This document shows, in pieces, positions 17,338 through 28,146 of a stretch of DNA of 64,000 nucleotides. Each line of letters begins with the position of its first letter. Position 1 is the first letter of the stretch. The DNA is from Winogradskyella psychrotolerans (GTDB lineage Bacteria > Bacteroidota > Bacteroidia > Flavobacteriales > Flavobacteriaceae). Location: positions 1 through 64,000 of the forward strand of contig NZ_JAHKPN010000041.1 in NCBI RefSeq assembly GCF_018860545.1. Direction: 5' to 3'. The translations under genes and the position numbers were made by a program. Under the pieces are notes generated by a model. That model saw only the letters and a list, made by a program, of their open reading frames with translations, did not search any database and had not been told where the DNA came from.

Positions 17338-17372
17338 AAAAAAGCCCGAACACCATATTGCTCGGGCCTTTT
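17338..17372. terminator. bidirectional terminator between thioesterase and mutase operons
   Basis: AAAAGCCCGA, about 12-base loop, TCGGGCCTTTT. Shared by the convergent plus-strand meaB unit and the minus-strand methylmalonyl-CoA operon. Confidence 0.8.
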
Positions 17373-17395
17373 CGCTAACATATTAACCAGGTTCT

Positions 17396-19531
17396 CTACT
17401 CCTGCTCTAAATATTTAGTCATAATAGTAATTGCTGCTTCAGATATAACGGTACCAGGACCAAAAATAGCGACGACTTTGCGTTCTAGTAAAAAATCATA
17501 ATCTTGAGCAGGAATGACTCCACCAGCAAAGACCATAATATCAGGTCTTCCTAGTTTTTCTAATTCCCCAATTAACTGTGGAATTAAGGTTTTATGTCCA
17601 GCAGCTAAACTTGACGCTCCCACAAAATGCACATCATTTTCAATGGCTTGTTTCGCGACTTCTTCAGGTGTCTGGAATAAGGAGCCCATATCGACATCAA
17701 AACCTAAATCGGCAAAACTAGAGGCCACCACTTTGGCACCACGATCATGGCCATCCTGTCCCATTTTAGCAATCATAACTCTCGGTCTTCGGCCTTCGAT
17801 CTCTGCAAATTTATCAGCTAATTTTTGAGCGCTTGCGTAAGTAGAATCATTGTTGACTTCATTACCATACACGCCACTAATTAATTTAGTCGCTGCTTTA
17901 TGGCGTCCGAAGTGCACTTCTAAAGCATCTGAAATTTCACCTAAAGTGGCAAAGTTTTCAGCGGCTTCCACAGCTAAGGCTAGTAAGTTCCCTTCGCCTC
18001 CACCGGCACAATCTTCTAAGGCTTTTAAGTTTGCCGCCACAAGGTCAGCATTACGTTCCGCTTTCATTTTATTTAAACGCGCAATTTGCGATTCTCTAAC
18101 AGCCGTATTATCAACTTCTAAAATTTCGATATTTGATTTTTCAGTGGTTTTAAACTTGTTCACACCGACCAAGATATCTTGTGCAGAATCTAAACGGGCT
18201 TGTTTACGCGCCGACGCTTCTTCAATACGTAATTTAGGCACTCCGGTTTCAATAGCTTTAGCCATGCCGCCAAGCTCCTCTACTTCTTCAATCAGTGTCC
18301 ATGCTTTTTTAGCGATTTCTTGCGTAAGGTATTCTACATAATAAGAGCCAGCCCAAGGGTCTACGGATTTAGTCGTTTGGGTTTCCTCTTGAATAAATAT
18401 CTGTGTGTTACGTGCAATACGCGCTGAGAAATCAGTTGGTAAGGCAATAGCTTCATCTAAGGCATTGGTGTGAAGTGATTGTGTGCCACCTAAAGTCGCA
18501 GCCATGGCTTCAATACAGGTTCTGGCGACATTATTAAAAGGATCTTGCTCACTTAAACTCCAACCCGATGTCTGACTGTGCGTACGCAATGCCATTGATT
18601 TTGGATTCTTTGGATTAAATGATTTGATGATTTTTGCCCAAAGCATACGTGCTGCACGCATTTTTGCAATTTCCATAAAGTGGTTCATACCCACGGCCCA
18701 AAAGAAGGATAAACGCGGAGCGAATTCATCAATTTTTAAACCTGATTTCAATCCGGTTCTAATATATTCCATACCATCAGCTAAAGTGTATGCTAATTCG
18801 ATATCAGCCGTTGCTCCTGCTTCTTGCATGTGATACCCACTAATAGAAATGGAATTGAACTTAGGCATGTATTTGGTGGTGTAATCGAAAATATCACCAA
18901 TAATACGCATAGACGGTAATGGTGGATAAATGTAGGTGTTACGCACCATAAATTCTTTTAAGATATCATTTTGAATGGTTCCAGAAAGTTTGTCCAGAGC
19001 CACGCCTTGTTTCTTAGCAGCTGCAATATAAAAGGCCATAATGGGTAAAACGGCACCATTCATAGTCATAGACACCGACATTTTATCTAATGGAATCTGA
19101 TCGAATAGAATTTCCATATCTAAAATAGAATCGATAGCCACACCAGCTTTACCAACATCACCTGTAACACGTGGGTGATCGGAATCATAACCACGGTGTG
19201 TGGCTAAATCAAAAGCTACGGATAGTCCTTTTTGACCAGCCGCTAAGTTTCGTCTGTAGAATGCGTTCGATTCTTCTGCTGTTGAAAATCCTGCGTATTG
19301 CCGAATGGTCCAAGGACGCATCGCATACATCGCAGAGTAAGGTCCTCTTAAAAACGGAGGTACACCAGCGGTAAACTGTAAATGTTCCGCTTCTGAAATA
19401 TCGTCTTTTGTAAATTGTTTTTTAACTGGGATGCCTTCAGGAGTATTCCATACCTCTTGCGCCTCCGCTTTCTTTTCAACTGTAGACTTTACAGCTGTGT
19501 TTAATGTTATATCTGAAAAATCGGGAGTCAT
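17396..19531 (-). CDS. mutB: methylmalonyl-CoA mutase large (catalytic) subunit
   Basis: 711 residues, the usual length. The TIM-barrel substrate domain has [20 protein letters not shown] and [11 protein letters not shown]; the C-terminal B12 domain starts about 580 with the cobalamin-ligand motif GQDGHDRG (D-x-H-x-x-G). It converts succinyl-CoA and (R)-methylmalonyl-CoA into each other using adenosylcobalamin. Its ATG overlaps the mutA stop by four bases. Last gene of the eight-gene operon that starts with the epimerase at 26820. Confidence 0.95.
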   Translation of the reverse strand: MTPDFSDITLNTAVKSTVEKKAEAQEVWNTPEGIPVKKQFTKDDISEAEHLQFTAGVPPFLRGPYSAMYAMRPWTIRQYAGFSTAEESNAFYRRNLAAGQKGLSVAFDLATHRGYDSDHPRVTGDVGKAGVAIDSILDMEILFDQIPLDKMSVSMTMNGAVLPIMAFYIAAAKKQGVALDKLSGTIQNDILKEFMVRNTYIYPPLPSMRIIGDIFDYTTKYMPKFNSISISGYHMQEAGATADIELAYTLADGMEYIRTGLKSGLKIDEFAPRLSFFWAVGMNHFMEIAKMRAARMLWAKIIKSFNPKNPKSMALRTHSQTSGWSLSEQDPFNNVARTCIEAMAATLGGTQSLHTNALDEAIALPTDFSARIARNTQIFIQEETQTTKSVDPWAGSYYVEYLTQEIAKKAWTLIEEVEELGGMAKAIETGVPKLRIEEASARKQARLDSAQDILVGVNKFKTTEKSNIEILEVDNTAVRESQIARLNKMKAERNADLVAANLKALEDCAGGGEGNLLALAVEAAENFATLGEISDALEVHFGRHKAATKLISGVYGNEVNNDSTYASAQKLADKFAEIEGRRPRVMIAKMGQDGHDRGAKVVASSFADLGFDVDMGSLFQTPEEVAKQAIENDVHFVGASSLAAGHKTLIPQLIGELEKLGRPDIMVFAGGVIPAQDYDFLLERKVVAIFGPGTVISEAAITIMTKYLEQE

Positions 19532-21327
19532 ACTTCTAAAGATTTAAAGGTTTCTTGAATTTTTTTCTGAATCGCTGAAAGGGTGACAAGAACATCAGTT
19601 CTCATATTAACTACACCATCCAAGCCAGCTTCAGTTAATTCGGCCATATTTTTTGGTGCTCCTGCCAATAGCAATACTTTGTCTTTATTAACCGCTCTAA
19701 ATGTGTTTATAAAGTCCAGTGCCGTAGCATTGTAATCGTCATCTGAACTACAGATTACCACTACATGTGCATTTGATTTTGCGCTTTCGTATGCAGCGAC
19801 TGTAGCATTTTCAAAGCTTTCTTCTTGGTGCACGTCAAAACCACTCACTCCAATAAAATCGTAAGCAAATGCTGCTCGCGCTTTTCGCATGGTTAAGTTC
19901 CCATAACTCGCTAATTGTACGATTGGACGTATATTTGTTTCCTGTACTAAGTCTTCTGTCACTCTACGCATCGCTTCTATTTCTAGAGAGGCACGACGCG
20001 GAGTTAATACTTTAGGGTTCGCTGTATTGTCTTTAGAAAGCAAATTTTTATCCACGGTTTCCATTAAGTTAGGATACTTATTGATCCCAACCATGGCCGT
20101 ACGACGTTGGCTTAATAATTTTAGCTTTTGTAATCGTATTTCAGCTATTTGCTGTTGAATCGTTTCGTTTTCAAACGTTGTATAAAAGCCTCCTTTGTTT
20201 TCAATAGCTTTAAATAGTTCTAAGGCTTTTTCTGCAATTTTAGAAGTAACTTCTTCAATATAATAGGAACCATCCACAGGATTTGAAACTTTTCCGAAAT
20301 ACGATTCTTCTCGTAATATGGTCGTTATATTGCCTGCAATTCGACTTGAAAAATCAGAAGGGCTATTAAATGTTGCATCATAGGGATCGATTAACACACC
20401 ATCTACATTACCTAGTATAGCAGACATGGCTTCTGTAGTACAACGCAATAAATTGGTTTCTGCATCTGTTATGGATTTGCTCCAAATTGATGTTTTAGCG
20501 GTTATGGTATTAGAAAAGTCTGATATGCCATATTTGGCAGCTACTTCCGTTAGTAAATTGTTGAACGCTCTAAATTTTCCGATTTCAACAAAATACTCTA
20601 ATCCGATGGCTAAAAGGACGTTTAGATTGTTGAAAATATCTTGAACCGCCACTCCTTTTGCTTTTAGTTTTTCAGTTAAGAAGACTAAAGCATTTAGTGT
20701 ATATGCGATCTCTTGCACTTGGTTAGCACCAGAATCTAAAAATTCAGTTCCAGAAATGGTGAGCACTTTAAAATTTGGGAAGTCTGCTGTTAATTGTATT
20801 AACTCTGCCAAAACATCGACTTGAGACTCGTCAAACGAACCTGTTGTAACATAGTTAGAAATAGGTCTTGTGTTAATGTATCCCTTTAAGTCTTTGTCTT
20901 TAGCATAATTGACTAAATTTTTAGTAAAGGCAACTGCATTCGTATACAATTCAAAAGCCACGGTGATGGTTTTTAAATCAATATCTTGTAAAAGGTCTTC
21001 AACTTTAACGTCACTTATTATTTGAAAAATGACACCGTTAATGCCCTCTTCTATCGCTTTTTTAGCAGCTTCATTTCCTGTTTCAGAACAGCATACGGCA
21101 ACCGTACGATAATTCACTAATGTTTGAGAATTCTCGCCTGTGTTTTTAAGCTGAGTGCTTTCGGTTTCACTTGAATAGCACGGTTGAATATTGATCCCAT
21201 TTAAGTTTTTCCAAACGAGTTTTTTATCAAAATCAGCACCTTTTAAATCTGCTGTTACTCTTTCCATCCACTGTTCGGTAGAAACCGGCGGGAATTCTGA
21301 AAAGAGTGGTTTGTTCTTTTTATCCAT
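19528..21327 (-). CDS. mutA: methylmalonyl-CoA mutase small subunit
   Basis: 599 residues, same fold as the large subunit but with a degenerate B12 domain: the His ligand motif is absent ([20 protein letters not shown] region). [19 protein letters not shown] at the N-terminus is typical of the alpha/small chain. It forms the heterodimer with MutB and is structural. Coupled to mutB by overlapping stop and start; 23 bases after the CoA-transferase gene. Confidence 0.93.
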   Translation of the reverse strand: MDKKNKPLFSEFPPVSTEQWMERVTADLKGADFDKKLVWKNLNGINIQPCYSSETESTQLKNTGENSQTLVNYRTVAVCCSETGNEAAKKAIEEGINGVIFQIISDVKVEDLLQDIDLKTITVAFELYTNAVAFTKNLVNYAKDKDLKGYINTRPISNYVTTGSFDESQVDVLAELIQLTADFPNFKVLTISGTEFLDSGANQVQEIAYTLNALVFLTEKLKAKGVAVQDIFNNLNVLLAIGLEYFVEIGKFRAFNNLLTEVAAKYGISDFSNTITAKTSIWSKSITDAETNLLRCTTEAMSAILGNVDGVLIDPYDATFNSPSDFSSRIAGNITTILREESYFGKVSNPVDGSYYIEEVTSKIAEKALELFKAIENKGGFYTTFENETIQQQIAEIRLQKLKLLSQRRTAMVGINKYPNLMETVDKNLLSKDNTANPKVLTPRRASLEIEAMRRVTEDLVQETNIRPIVQLASYGNLTMRKARAAFAYDFIGVSGFDVHQEESFENATVAAYESAKSNAHVVVICSSDDDYNATALDFINTFRAVNKDKVLLLAGAPKNMAELTEAGLDGVVNMRTDVLVTLSAIQKKIQETFKSLEV

Positions 21328-21350
21328 AATATAATCTATTATTCAAATTA

Positions 21351-22637
21351 TTATACCATTACACTACTCCCAAATCTTTCGAAAATAGCTTTATCGAGCT
21401 CTTCTCTACTATCTGGATGTGCAATATCTCGCAATGATTGTGCGCGTTCTTTTAAACTTTTACCAAATAAATCGGCAATACCATACTCTGTAGCTACATA
21501 TCTTGCATGTGCTCTTGTGGTCACCACGCCAGATCCAGGTTTTAATAAAGATACGATTTTTGAAACACCTTTACCAGTCATTGAAGGAATGGCAATTATA
21601 GGTTTACCTCCTTTAGATAAGGCTGCACCTCGCATAAAGTCCATTTGACCACCAACACCAGAGAACATTCGTGTACCGATAGAATCAGCACAAACTTGAC
21701 CTGTTAAGTCGATTTCTATGGCCGAGTTAATTGCGGTAACTTTAGGATTTTGACGAATAATGGAGGTGTCATTCACATAAGCGATATCATTCATTTCGAT
21801 TTCTGGATTATCATCCATAAAATCATATAAACGACGTGTTCCCATGGCAAAACCAGAGATAATTTTGAATGGATTTACTTTTTTCTGAGAACCGTTGACA
21901 ATGCCTTTTTCTACTAAATCGACAATGCCTTCAGAAAACATTTCAGTATGTATCCCTAAGTTTTTATGATTTGTAAGGTAAGTTAACACGGCATTTGGAA
22001 TACCACCAATGCCCATTTGAAGCGTTGATCCATCATCAATAATTCCGGCAATATGCTTCCCAATGGCTTGTTCTACTTCAGTTGGCGGTACAAATTTCAT
22101 TTCATAGATGTCTTCATCAACTAAAACGCAAGCGTCAAACTTGTTTAAATGCACCACAGCATCACCAAATGTACGTGGCATTTTAGGGTTGATTTGTGCA
22201 ATGACTTTCTTCCCTTTTTCAATACCAGAGATTACAATATCTACAGACACTCCTAAAGAACAAAATCCGTGCTTATCTGGAGGAGAGACGTTAACTAGAA
22301 CGACATCTAAATCCATATACCCTTCTCGAAATAGACTAGGGATATCACTTAAAAAAATAGGAATATAATCCACGGTATTACCGACCATTTTTCTAACATT
22401 ACCACCAATGAAGAAGGCTTTAGTTTGAAAGCTTTCGCGTAACTCGGGGCTTGTGTAACCACTTTCACCTTCGGTGTGTAAATGTACGATTTCCACATTT
22501 TTTAATTCTGGTGCACGGCCAACCATAGCTTTAACTAAGGTTTGCGGTGTGGCAGAACCACCTTGTATTAATACACGATCGTTTGATTTTATGAGCTTAA
22601 CAGCTTCATTGGCTGTCATTATATTAGGTATTTTCAT
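21351..22637 (-). CDS. acetyl-CoA hydrolase/transferase family CoA-transferase
   Basis: 428 residues of the Cat1/4-hydroxybutyrate CoA-transferase family: DRVLIQGGSATPQTLVKAM, DVVLVNVSPPDKHGFCSLG, LQMGIGGIPNAVL, the active-site Glu region GIHTEMFSEGIVDL, and RAHARYVATEYGIADLFGK near the C-terminus. Likely moves CoA between succinyl-CoA (or acetyl-CoA) and propionate or acetate. In this operon it would link the mutase and decarboxylase to free propionate. Acceptor and donor are inferred from context. Confidence 0.87.
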   Translation of the reverse strand: MKIPNIMTANEAVKLIKSNDRVLIQGGSATPQTLVKAMVGRAPELKNVEIVHLHTEGESGYTSPELRESFQTKAFFIGGNVRKMVGNTVDYIPIFLSDIPSLFREGYMDLDVVLVNVSPPDKHGFCSLGVSVDIVISGIEKGKKVIAQINPKMPRTFGDAVVHLNKFDACVLVDEDIYEMKFVPPTEVEQAIGKHIAGIIDDGSTLQMGIGGIPNAVLTYLTNHKNLGIHTEMFSEGIVDLVEKGIVNGSQKKVNPFKIISGFAMGTRRLYDFMDDNPEIEMNDIAYVNDTSIIRQNPKVTAINSAIEIDLTGQVCADSIGTRMFSGVGGQMDFMRGAALSKGGKPIIAIPSMTGKGVSKIVSLLKPGSGVVTTRAHARYVATEYGIADLFGKSLKERAQSLRDIAHPDSREELDKAIFERFGSSVMV

Positions 22638-22664
22638 GCTATAGAAATTTAAATTTATAGTTGT

Positions 22665-23987
22665 TTATGCTAAGAAGCTTAAAATGATACCAGCAGCGAT
22701 GGCAGAGCCAATAACACCAGAAACGTTAGGAGCCATAGCGTGCATCAGTAAATAATTGGTTGGATCGGATTTTAAACCTTCATGATGTACGACTCTCGCA
22801 CTATCTGGTACGGCAGAAACACCTGCAGCTCCAATGAGTGGATTTATTTTATTATCCCCTTTTAAGAATAGGTTCATGAATTTTGCAAACAGTAAGCCTC
22901 CCATTGTTGCGATCACAAATGAAATAGCACCAAGACCAAAGATTAACATAGAATCTTTCGTGATAAAAATATCAGCTTGTGTTGACGCACCAACCGTAAC
23001 ACCAAGTAAAATGGTGACGATGTCAATTAATTTTGTTCTTGCTGTATCAGCTAAACGTTCGGTTCTTCCAGATTCTTTTAATAAGTTCCCAAAGAATAAC
23101 ATCCCTAATAATGGTAAGGCACTTGGCGAAATAAACAGCGTTAGAATCATAGCCACTACCGGGAAAATCATTTTTTCCTTTTGAGTCACCGCTCTTGGTG
23201 GTTTCATTTTGATTTTTCTGTCTTTTTTGGAAATCAGCAAGCGCATTAATGGTGGTTGAATTACAGGCACTAAGGCCATGTAAGAGTACGCAGCAATTGC
23301 GATGGGGCCAATTAGGTTTTTAACCGTTGTACCGTCCGCTAATATATTCACACCATTAGCCAATTTAGACGATAAGAAAATTGCTGTTGGTCCATCGGCA
23401 CCACCAATGATTCCAATCGCACCAGCTTCAGGAAGGGCAAATCCTAAGTACAATGCACCTAAAAATGTTGCGAATACACCAATTTGTGCGGCACCACCTA
23501 AAAGCATGAGCTTAGGGTTGGCTATTAATGACGAAAAGTCGGTCATGGCACCAATGCCTAAGAATATTAAAGGAGGATATATCCCTTTTACCACTCCAAA
23601 GTAGAGGTAATTTAAGACAGATCCAGTTTCATAAATACCGGTTTGGTTTCCGGCGACAAAAGGAATGTTTCCTAAGATCACACCTGCACCAATGGGGATT
23701 AAGAGTAAAGGTTCGTAATTATATTTTATACCTAAGTAAATAAAAACGATGCCTATAAAAATCATAATGACATTTCCAGAAGTCGAATTTGCAAATCCTG
23801 TATAACTGTAAAATGATTTTATACCATCAACGGCTTTATTAACTATGTTATCTTCTTCAACATCGTCAACTTGTGTTGTAGCTACTGAAGAATTAGTGGC
23901 TGCGTTTATATTTTGGCCTAAACCAAGGACAGGTCTTATGAAAACGAGCAAGGCTAAAGCGCTAAATATTATGATTAATTTCTTCAT
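22665..23987 (-). CDS. Na+-translocating methylmalonyl-CoA decarboxylase beta subunit
   Basis: 440 residues, the OadB/MmdB family: about ten membrane segments and the conserved Na+-binding region IGGADGPTAIFLSSKLA (Asp) plus AGVSAVPDSARVVHHEG late in the protein. It decarboxylates carboxybiotin and pumps Na+ out. The N-terminus (first 75 residues) has a signal-like hydrophobic stretch and an acidic linker before the conserved part. Located between the biotin-carrier and CoA-transferase genes. Confidence 0.92.
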   Translation of the reverse strand: MKKLIIIFSALALLVFIRPVLGLGQNINAATNSSVATTQVDDVEEDNIVNKAVDGIKSFYSYTGFANSTSGNVIMIFIGIVFIYLGIKYNYEPLLLIPIGAGVILGNIPFVAGNQTGIYETGSVLNYLYFGVVKGIYPPLIFLGIGAMTDFSSLIANPKLMLLGGAAQIGVFATFLGALYLGFALPEAGAIGIIGGADGPTAIFLSSKLANGVNILADGTTVKNLIGPIAIAAYSYMALVPVIQPPLMRLLISKKDRKIKMKPPRAVTQKEKMIFPVVAMILTLFISPSALPLLGMLFFGNLLKESGRTERLADTARTKLIDIVTILLGVTVGASTQADIFITKDSMLIFGLGAISFVIATMGGLLFAKFMNLFLKGDNKINPLIGAAGVSAVPDSARVVHHEGLKSDPTNYLLMHAMAPNVSGVIGSAIAAGIILSFLA

Positions 23988-24039
23988 TTTTTAATTTTAA
24001 ATAATGATTAGTTTACTTTGATGACCAGCATTTTTAACG

Positions 24040-24459
24040 CTATTCGAGTTCTATCAATATGGCATCTTGCAACACTTGTTGTCCAACAGCTACTTTTATT
24101 GACGCCACAACACCAGGTTTTTCGGCTACGATGTTATTTTCCATTTTCATAGCTTCTAGAACTAATAACAAATCGTTTTCCTTAATGGTATCTCCAACTT
24201 TTACGTTTAGAGACAGAATGACTCCAGGTATCGGAGCTACAATATTCGTTTTTGTAGATTTTGGTGTGGTTTGTATCGGTGCTGTTGGTTGTTTTGAAGC
24301 CGAACGCACCAAAGTAGGAGTCTTTGTTTTTTTAATTTCTTTATTCATAATGACATCATAAGTGGTTCCGTTAACCTCTAAGTTGATGACATTATCTTCG
24401 TGTGACTTTATATTGACCGTATAGCCGTTTTCGTTGACTTTGAATTTATATGTTTTCAT
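24040..24459 (-). CDS. biotin carboxyl carrier subunit
   Basis: 139 residues. The C-terminal biotinyl domain has the lysine target LEAMKMENNI (about residue 105) and IPGVILSLNVKVGD. A Pro/Thr/Lys-rich linker (40-70) connects it to a small N-terminal domain (YTVNIKSHEDNVI) like those of Bacteroidota decarboxylase carriers. It shuttles CO2 from the carboxyltransferase to the membrane beta subunit. Overlaps the gamma-subunit gene by four bases. Confidence 0.93.
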   Translation of the reverse strand: MKTYKFKVNENGYTVNIKSHEDNVINLEVNGTTYDVIMNKEIKKTKTPTLVRSASKQPTAPIQTTPKSTKTNIVAPIPGVILSLNVKVGDTIKENDLLLVLEAMKMENNIVAEKPGVVASIKVAVGQQVLQDAILIELE

Positions 24460-24821
24460 GATTTTAATCTATTTTGAATTCCGTATATTTTTGAACTCCA
24501 AGGTGAATATGCTTTTTTAACTTGTTTGATGGTTAAGATGCCACTTTCAATATCGTGTTGCTCGCTGAGGTACATATGAACAGAAGCTCCAATAACCGCA
24601 GAAATCTCTCCAGTAAAACCACTATCTCCTTTGACTTTAATTTCACTAATTTTTTTATCTTTTCCTTTCGTGATTATTTTGTAAACGTATAGCATCCACG
24701 GTAATCCATAGTTAAAGAAAACGGCAAGGGTTACTAAGGCTCCAAAAACGATTAATAATCCCGTAATTAGAATCACGTAGCCTTCGCTTATAGTATCTGT
24801 ATATAATAGTATCTGTGTCAT
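24456..24821 (-). CDS. decarboxylase gamma (OadG-like) subunit
   Basis: 121 residues with one N-terminal membrane helix (GYVILITGLLIVFGALVTLA) and a soluble tail with VIGASVHMYLSEQ. OadG-type subunits anchor the carboxyltransferase to the beta subunit. Overlaps both neighbours (one base with the carboxyltransferase gene, four with the biotin carrier), so assembly is translationally coupled. Confidence 0.85.
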   Translation of the reverse strand: MTQILLYTDTISEGYVILITGLLIVFGALVTLAVFFNYGLPWMLYVYKIITKGKDKKISEIKVKGDSGFTGEISAVIGASVHMYLSEQHDIESGILTIKQVKKAYSPWSSKIYGIQNRLKS

Positions 24822-26380
24822 TATAATGGGATGTTTGAGTGTTTTTTTGGTGGATTTACATCTTTTTTATTCTGAAGTAATTCTAATGCTCTAATGATTC
24901 TGAAACGTGTGTTTCTTGGTTCAATAACATCATCAATAAAGCCATATTTAGCTGCTTGATACGGGTTAGCGAATCGCTCTGTGTATTCATCTTCTTTTTT
25001 ATCAATGTATTCTTGTTTTTCGTCAGCATCTTCTATTTTTCTAATATTAGAGCCTTCTAAAACTTCTACAGCTCCCTTCGCTCCCATTACAGCGATCTCT
25101 GCCGTTGGCCAAGCGTAGTTGACGTCTCCTCGTAATTGTTTACAGCTCATGACATCATGCGCTCCACCGTAAGATTTTCTCAATGTAATAGTGACTTTAG
25201 GTACAGTGGCTTCACCATAGGCAAATAATAATTTGGCTCCATGTAATATAATTCCGCCATACTCTTGTCCTGTTCCCGGTAAGAATCCTGGTACATCAAC
25301 TAAAGTTACAATTGGAATATTGAAAGCATCACAGAAACGCACAAATCGTGCTGCCTTACGAGAGGCATCAATATCTAAAACACCTGCGTAATATTTAGGT
25401 TGATTAGCCACGATACCAACTGGTCGTCCATTAAATCTTGCAAAACCGACACATATATTTCTGGCATAGTTTCGATGTACTTCTGTAAACTCTCCATTAT
25501 CTGCAAGGATTGAAATCACATCAACAATATCATAAGGTTGATTTGGGTTTTCAGGAATAATTTCGTTTAACGCATCCTCTAAGCGATCAATAGGATCATT
25601 ACAAGGAATGATTGGAGCTTCTTCCAAATTATTGGAAGGCATATAACTCAAAATCTTACGAATCAATAATAAGTTTGTCTCATCATCTTTGGCTAAGAAG
25701 TGCGATACACCAGAACGTGTAGAGTGAATTTTAGCTCCACCTAACTGATCTGCAGTAACTTCTTCTCCAGTGACCGACTTTACGACTTTAGGGCCAGTAA
25801 CAAACATATAACTGGTGTCTTCGGTCATAATCGTAAAGTCCGTTAATGCCGGAGAATACACCGCTCCACCAGCACATGGTCCTAGAATTGAAGAAATTTG
25901 AGGAATAACACCCGATGCCATAATGTTACGTTGAAAAATTTCAGCATAACCGGCTAAGGATCTCACTCCTTCTTGAATACGTGCACCACCAGAATCATTT
26001 AGCCCGATCACCGGAACACCAATTTTCATGGCCATATCCATGACTTTACAAATTTTTAAAGCGTAGGTTTCTGATAAGGATCCACCAAACACCGTGAAGT
26101 CTTGAGCAAAAATATAAACTACTCTTCCATCTATAGTACCGTGTCCGGTGACCACACCATCAGAGAGATAAATTTGTTTATCTAGCCCAAAGGATTTTGT
26201 TCTGTGTGTTACAAACATGTCGAATTCTTCAAAACTATCATCGTCTAAAAGAATGTCGATACGTTCACGTGCTGTTAATTTACCTTTAGCATGTTGAGAA
26301 TCGATACGTTTTTCTCCACCACCCAACTTTGCTTTTGCTCTTTTTTCTATGAGCTCGTTAATTTTATCTTGATTTGCCAT
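24821..26380 (-). CDS. mmdA: methylmalonyl-CoA decarboxylase alpha subunit (carboxyltransferase)
   Basis: 519 residues, standard carboxyltransferase length. Two crotonase-like halves: [19 protein letters not shown] and [16 protein letters not shown] in the first, [20 protein letters not shown] and [19 protein letters not shown] in the second. It moves the carboxyl group of (S)-methylmalonyl-CoA to biotin, giving propionyl-CoA. The same fold serves propionyl-CoA carboxylase, but the operon has beta and gamma pump subunits and no biotin carboxylase gene, favouring decarboxylase. Confidence 0.93.
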   Translation of the reverse strand: MANQDKINELIEKRAKAKLGGGEKRIDSQHAKGKLTARERIDILLDDDSFEEFDMFVTHRTKSFGLDKQIYLSDGVVTGHGTIDGRVVYIFAQDFTVFGGSLSETYALKICKVMDMAMKIGVPVIGLNDSGGARIQEGVRSLAGYAEIFQRNIMASGVIPQISSILGPCAGGAVYSPALTDFTIMTEDTSYMFVTGPKVVKSVTGEEVTADQLGGAKIHSTRSGVSHFLAKDDETNLLLIRKILSYMPSNNLEEAPIIPCNDPIDRLEDALNEIIPENPNQPYDIVDVISILADNGEFTEVHRNYARNICVGFARFNGRPVGIVANQPKYYAGVLDIDASRKAARFVRFCDAFNIPIVTLVDVPGFLPGTGQEYGGIILHGAKLLFAYGEATVPKVTITLRKSYGGAHDVMSCKQLRGDVNYAWPTAEIAVMGAKGAVEVLEGSNIRKIEDADEKQEYIDKKEDEYTERFANPYQAAKYGFIDDVIEPRNTRFRIIRALELLQNKKDVNPPKKHSNIPL

Positions 26381-26412
26381 AATTTCTTTTCTTATCTAAA
26401 TAGTATATCAAA

Positions 26413-26820
26413 TTATTCTGGTTTTGAACACAGTTCTGTAAGCACGCCTAAAGTTGATTTTGGATGTAAGAATCCAATTTCTAAGCCTTCTGCTCCTGGT
26501 CTTGCGGTTTTGTCAATTAACTTAACACCTCTTTCTTCTGCGGTTTTTAGAGCGTCGTTGGTATTATCTACAGCAAATGCAATATGATGTATGCCTTGGC
26601 CTTTCTTGGCTATAAACTTGCCAATTGGTCCATCTGGTGATGTGCTTTCTAGTAATTCAATTTTTGTATTACCTACCAAAAAAAAGGCTGTCTTCACTTT
26701 TTGATCGACAACCTCTTCTATAGAATAGCATTTCATTCCTAAAACCTGTTCATAGTACTTTATAGCCTCGTCTAAATTTTCTACTGCAATTCCTAAATGC
26801 TCTATGTGTGATATATTCAT
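26413..26820 (-). CDS. mce: methylmalonyl-CoA epimerase
   Basis: 135 residues of the vicinal-oxygen-chelate fold, matching known epimerases: IEHLGIAVENLDEAIKYYEQ at the N-terminus, KIELLESTSPDGPIGKFI in the middle and GIHHIAFAV with the second metal-ligand histidine, ending ARPGAEGLEIGFLHP. It interconverts R and S methylmalonyl-CoA, joining the mutase to the decarboxylase. First gene of the operon. Confidence 0.94.
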   Translation of the reverse strand: MNISHIEHLGIAVENLDEAIKYYEQVLGMKCYSIEEVVDQKVKTAFFLVGNTKIELLESTSPDGPIGKFIAKKGQGIHHIAFAVDNTNDALKTAEERGVKLIDKTARPGAEGLEIGFLHPKSTLGVLTELCSKPE

Positions 26821-27378
26821 GATTATAATTTTAGTTCTTGTACAAATTTACTTTAGGACAGTTTTTTGTTTTATGACAGAAATCATGTTATAAAAACTAA
26901 ATAGCTTCATTTTCTTATCTAATAGAAATACTATAGCGTGGAGAATAGCGTAGTTATTGACTTACAAGAACTATTAGTATCAGAAAGGTGTGATAAATTG
27001 AAAAAATAAGAATTAAAGATTTATGATATTCTTATTTTAGAGGCGGTAAATTTAATAATAATATAAAAATAGTGTGTTTGTTTTATTAAATATGAATAGG
27101 TTTTAACGTGTATTTGAAATAAATATGGTATTAAGTGAAAAATCCTGAATAAATTTTTAAAATACACTGCATTACAGGTAGTTACGAAAACGTTATCGTA
27201 GTTTTTAGCGTTAAAACTTTATCATATGGGATTTACAATTTAATCTATAAACGTCATTCAACACAAATTTGGGAATCGATAATTGAGATGTATTTTGAAA
27301 GTTTAATTGGGTAATCTTATTTTAAACACCGATTGAAGACGATATCGTTTTTCTAAATGCGGAAGATATTTAATGAGT
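26821..27378. other. gene-free 558-base spacer before the methylmalonyl-CoA operon
   Basis: No convincing gene. Nearest the epimerase, TAAATTTG on the minus strand (26843-26850) fits the -7 consensus and probably starts the operon. An imperfect palindrome ACGAAAACGTTATCGT (27184-27199, 14 of 16 symmetric) looks like a LacI-type operator with no obvious client. A short plus-strand open stretch around 26930-27010 has no start codon. Confidence 0.6.
26843..26850 (-). promoter_or_regulatory. -7 element of the methylmalonyl-CoA operon
   Basis: Minus strand TAAATTTG (TAnnTTTG), 22 bases before the epimerase ATG at 26820. No clear -33 box. Confidence 0.45.
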
Positions 27379-28002
27379 TTAAGTTGTGATTAAATTAAAT
27401 GAAATTTTTATGCCTTGAATAATCATTCCTGTACCAATAATGGCGATAATTAAACCCATAATTTTACCAATAACAGAGATCACATTATTCCCCACTATTC
27501 TAACAATAAGGTCACTCAATCTAAATGTAAAATAAGCCAGTAAACTCATTAATCCGAAAATCGCAATAACTAAAATTGTTTGTATAGGATTTACATTGGC
27601 CACAAAATTCATGGCTGTCACAATGGTTCCTGGACCTGCTAAAATTGGAATAGCTAATGGAGATATCGCAATATTCTCATCTTCATCTACATTTTTAATG
27701 TTTTTTACATTCGATTTTTTTGACTGTAGCATTTCAAAACCAATATAAAAGATTAAGATACCACCCGTAATTTTAAAGGCAGGAATACTAATATTAAATA
27801 ATTCAAAAATATACTTTCCTAAAAGTACAAAAACGGTAACAATGATAAATGCTGTAATGTTAGCTCGTTTATTAATATCTCTTTTCGTTGCCTTATCTAA
27901 ACCTTGAGTTAATGACACAAAAACAGTCATATTTGATATCGGATTCGTTATAGCAAAAAAGCCCGTAAATACAGTAATTGAAAATGTAATGAGGTTATCC
28001 AT
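27379..28002 (-). CDS. MarC-family integral membrane protein
   Basis: 207 residues with six predicted membrane helices and the family motifs AITNPISNMTVFVSLTQG near the N-terminus and ISPLAIPILAGPGTI in the middle. MarC proteins (UPF0056) are inner-membrane proteins of unresolved function; an early link to antibiotic resistance was not upheld. Single gene. Confidence 0.88.
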   Translation of the reverse strand: MDNLITFSITVFTGFFAITNPISNMTVFVSLTQGLDKATKRDINKRANITAFIIVTVFVLLGKYIFELFNISIPAFKITGGILIFYIGFEMLQSKKSNVKNIKNVDEDENIAISPLAIPILAGPGTIVTAMNFVANVNPIQTILVIAIFGLMSLLAYFTFRLSDLIVRIVGNNVISVIGKIMGLIIAIIGTGMIIQGIKISFNLITT

Positions 28003-28146
28003 TTCGTTTAAAAATTAATCGTGCAAGAACTTGAATTCCTTCTATTTTACCAAAGTAATTTCCTATAATTTAACAATTAAATTTTAAATCATATTTCAAT
28101 CGATGTAATATTTGCTAATTATTTGGTTTCTTGGTGGTTATACTAT

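Noticed and set aside
17850-18341. Long open frame on the plus strand opposite mutB, and similar ones at 17514-17828 and 18624-18833
   Set aside because: Mirror frames of a strongly conserved gene with GC-rich third positions; rich in Ser, Ala and Pro and without family likeness.
23302-23604. Plus-strand frame opposite the decarboxylase beta subunit
   Set aside because: Antisense to a clearly real gene and lacks any motif.
24821-26380. Propionyl-CoA carboxylase beta chain
   Set aside because: Fold is the same, but the operon has membrane pump subunits and no biotin carboxylase.
26930-27010. Short plus-strand reading stretch in the spacer
   Set aside because: 26 codons with no start, promoter or family likeness; probably chance.
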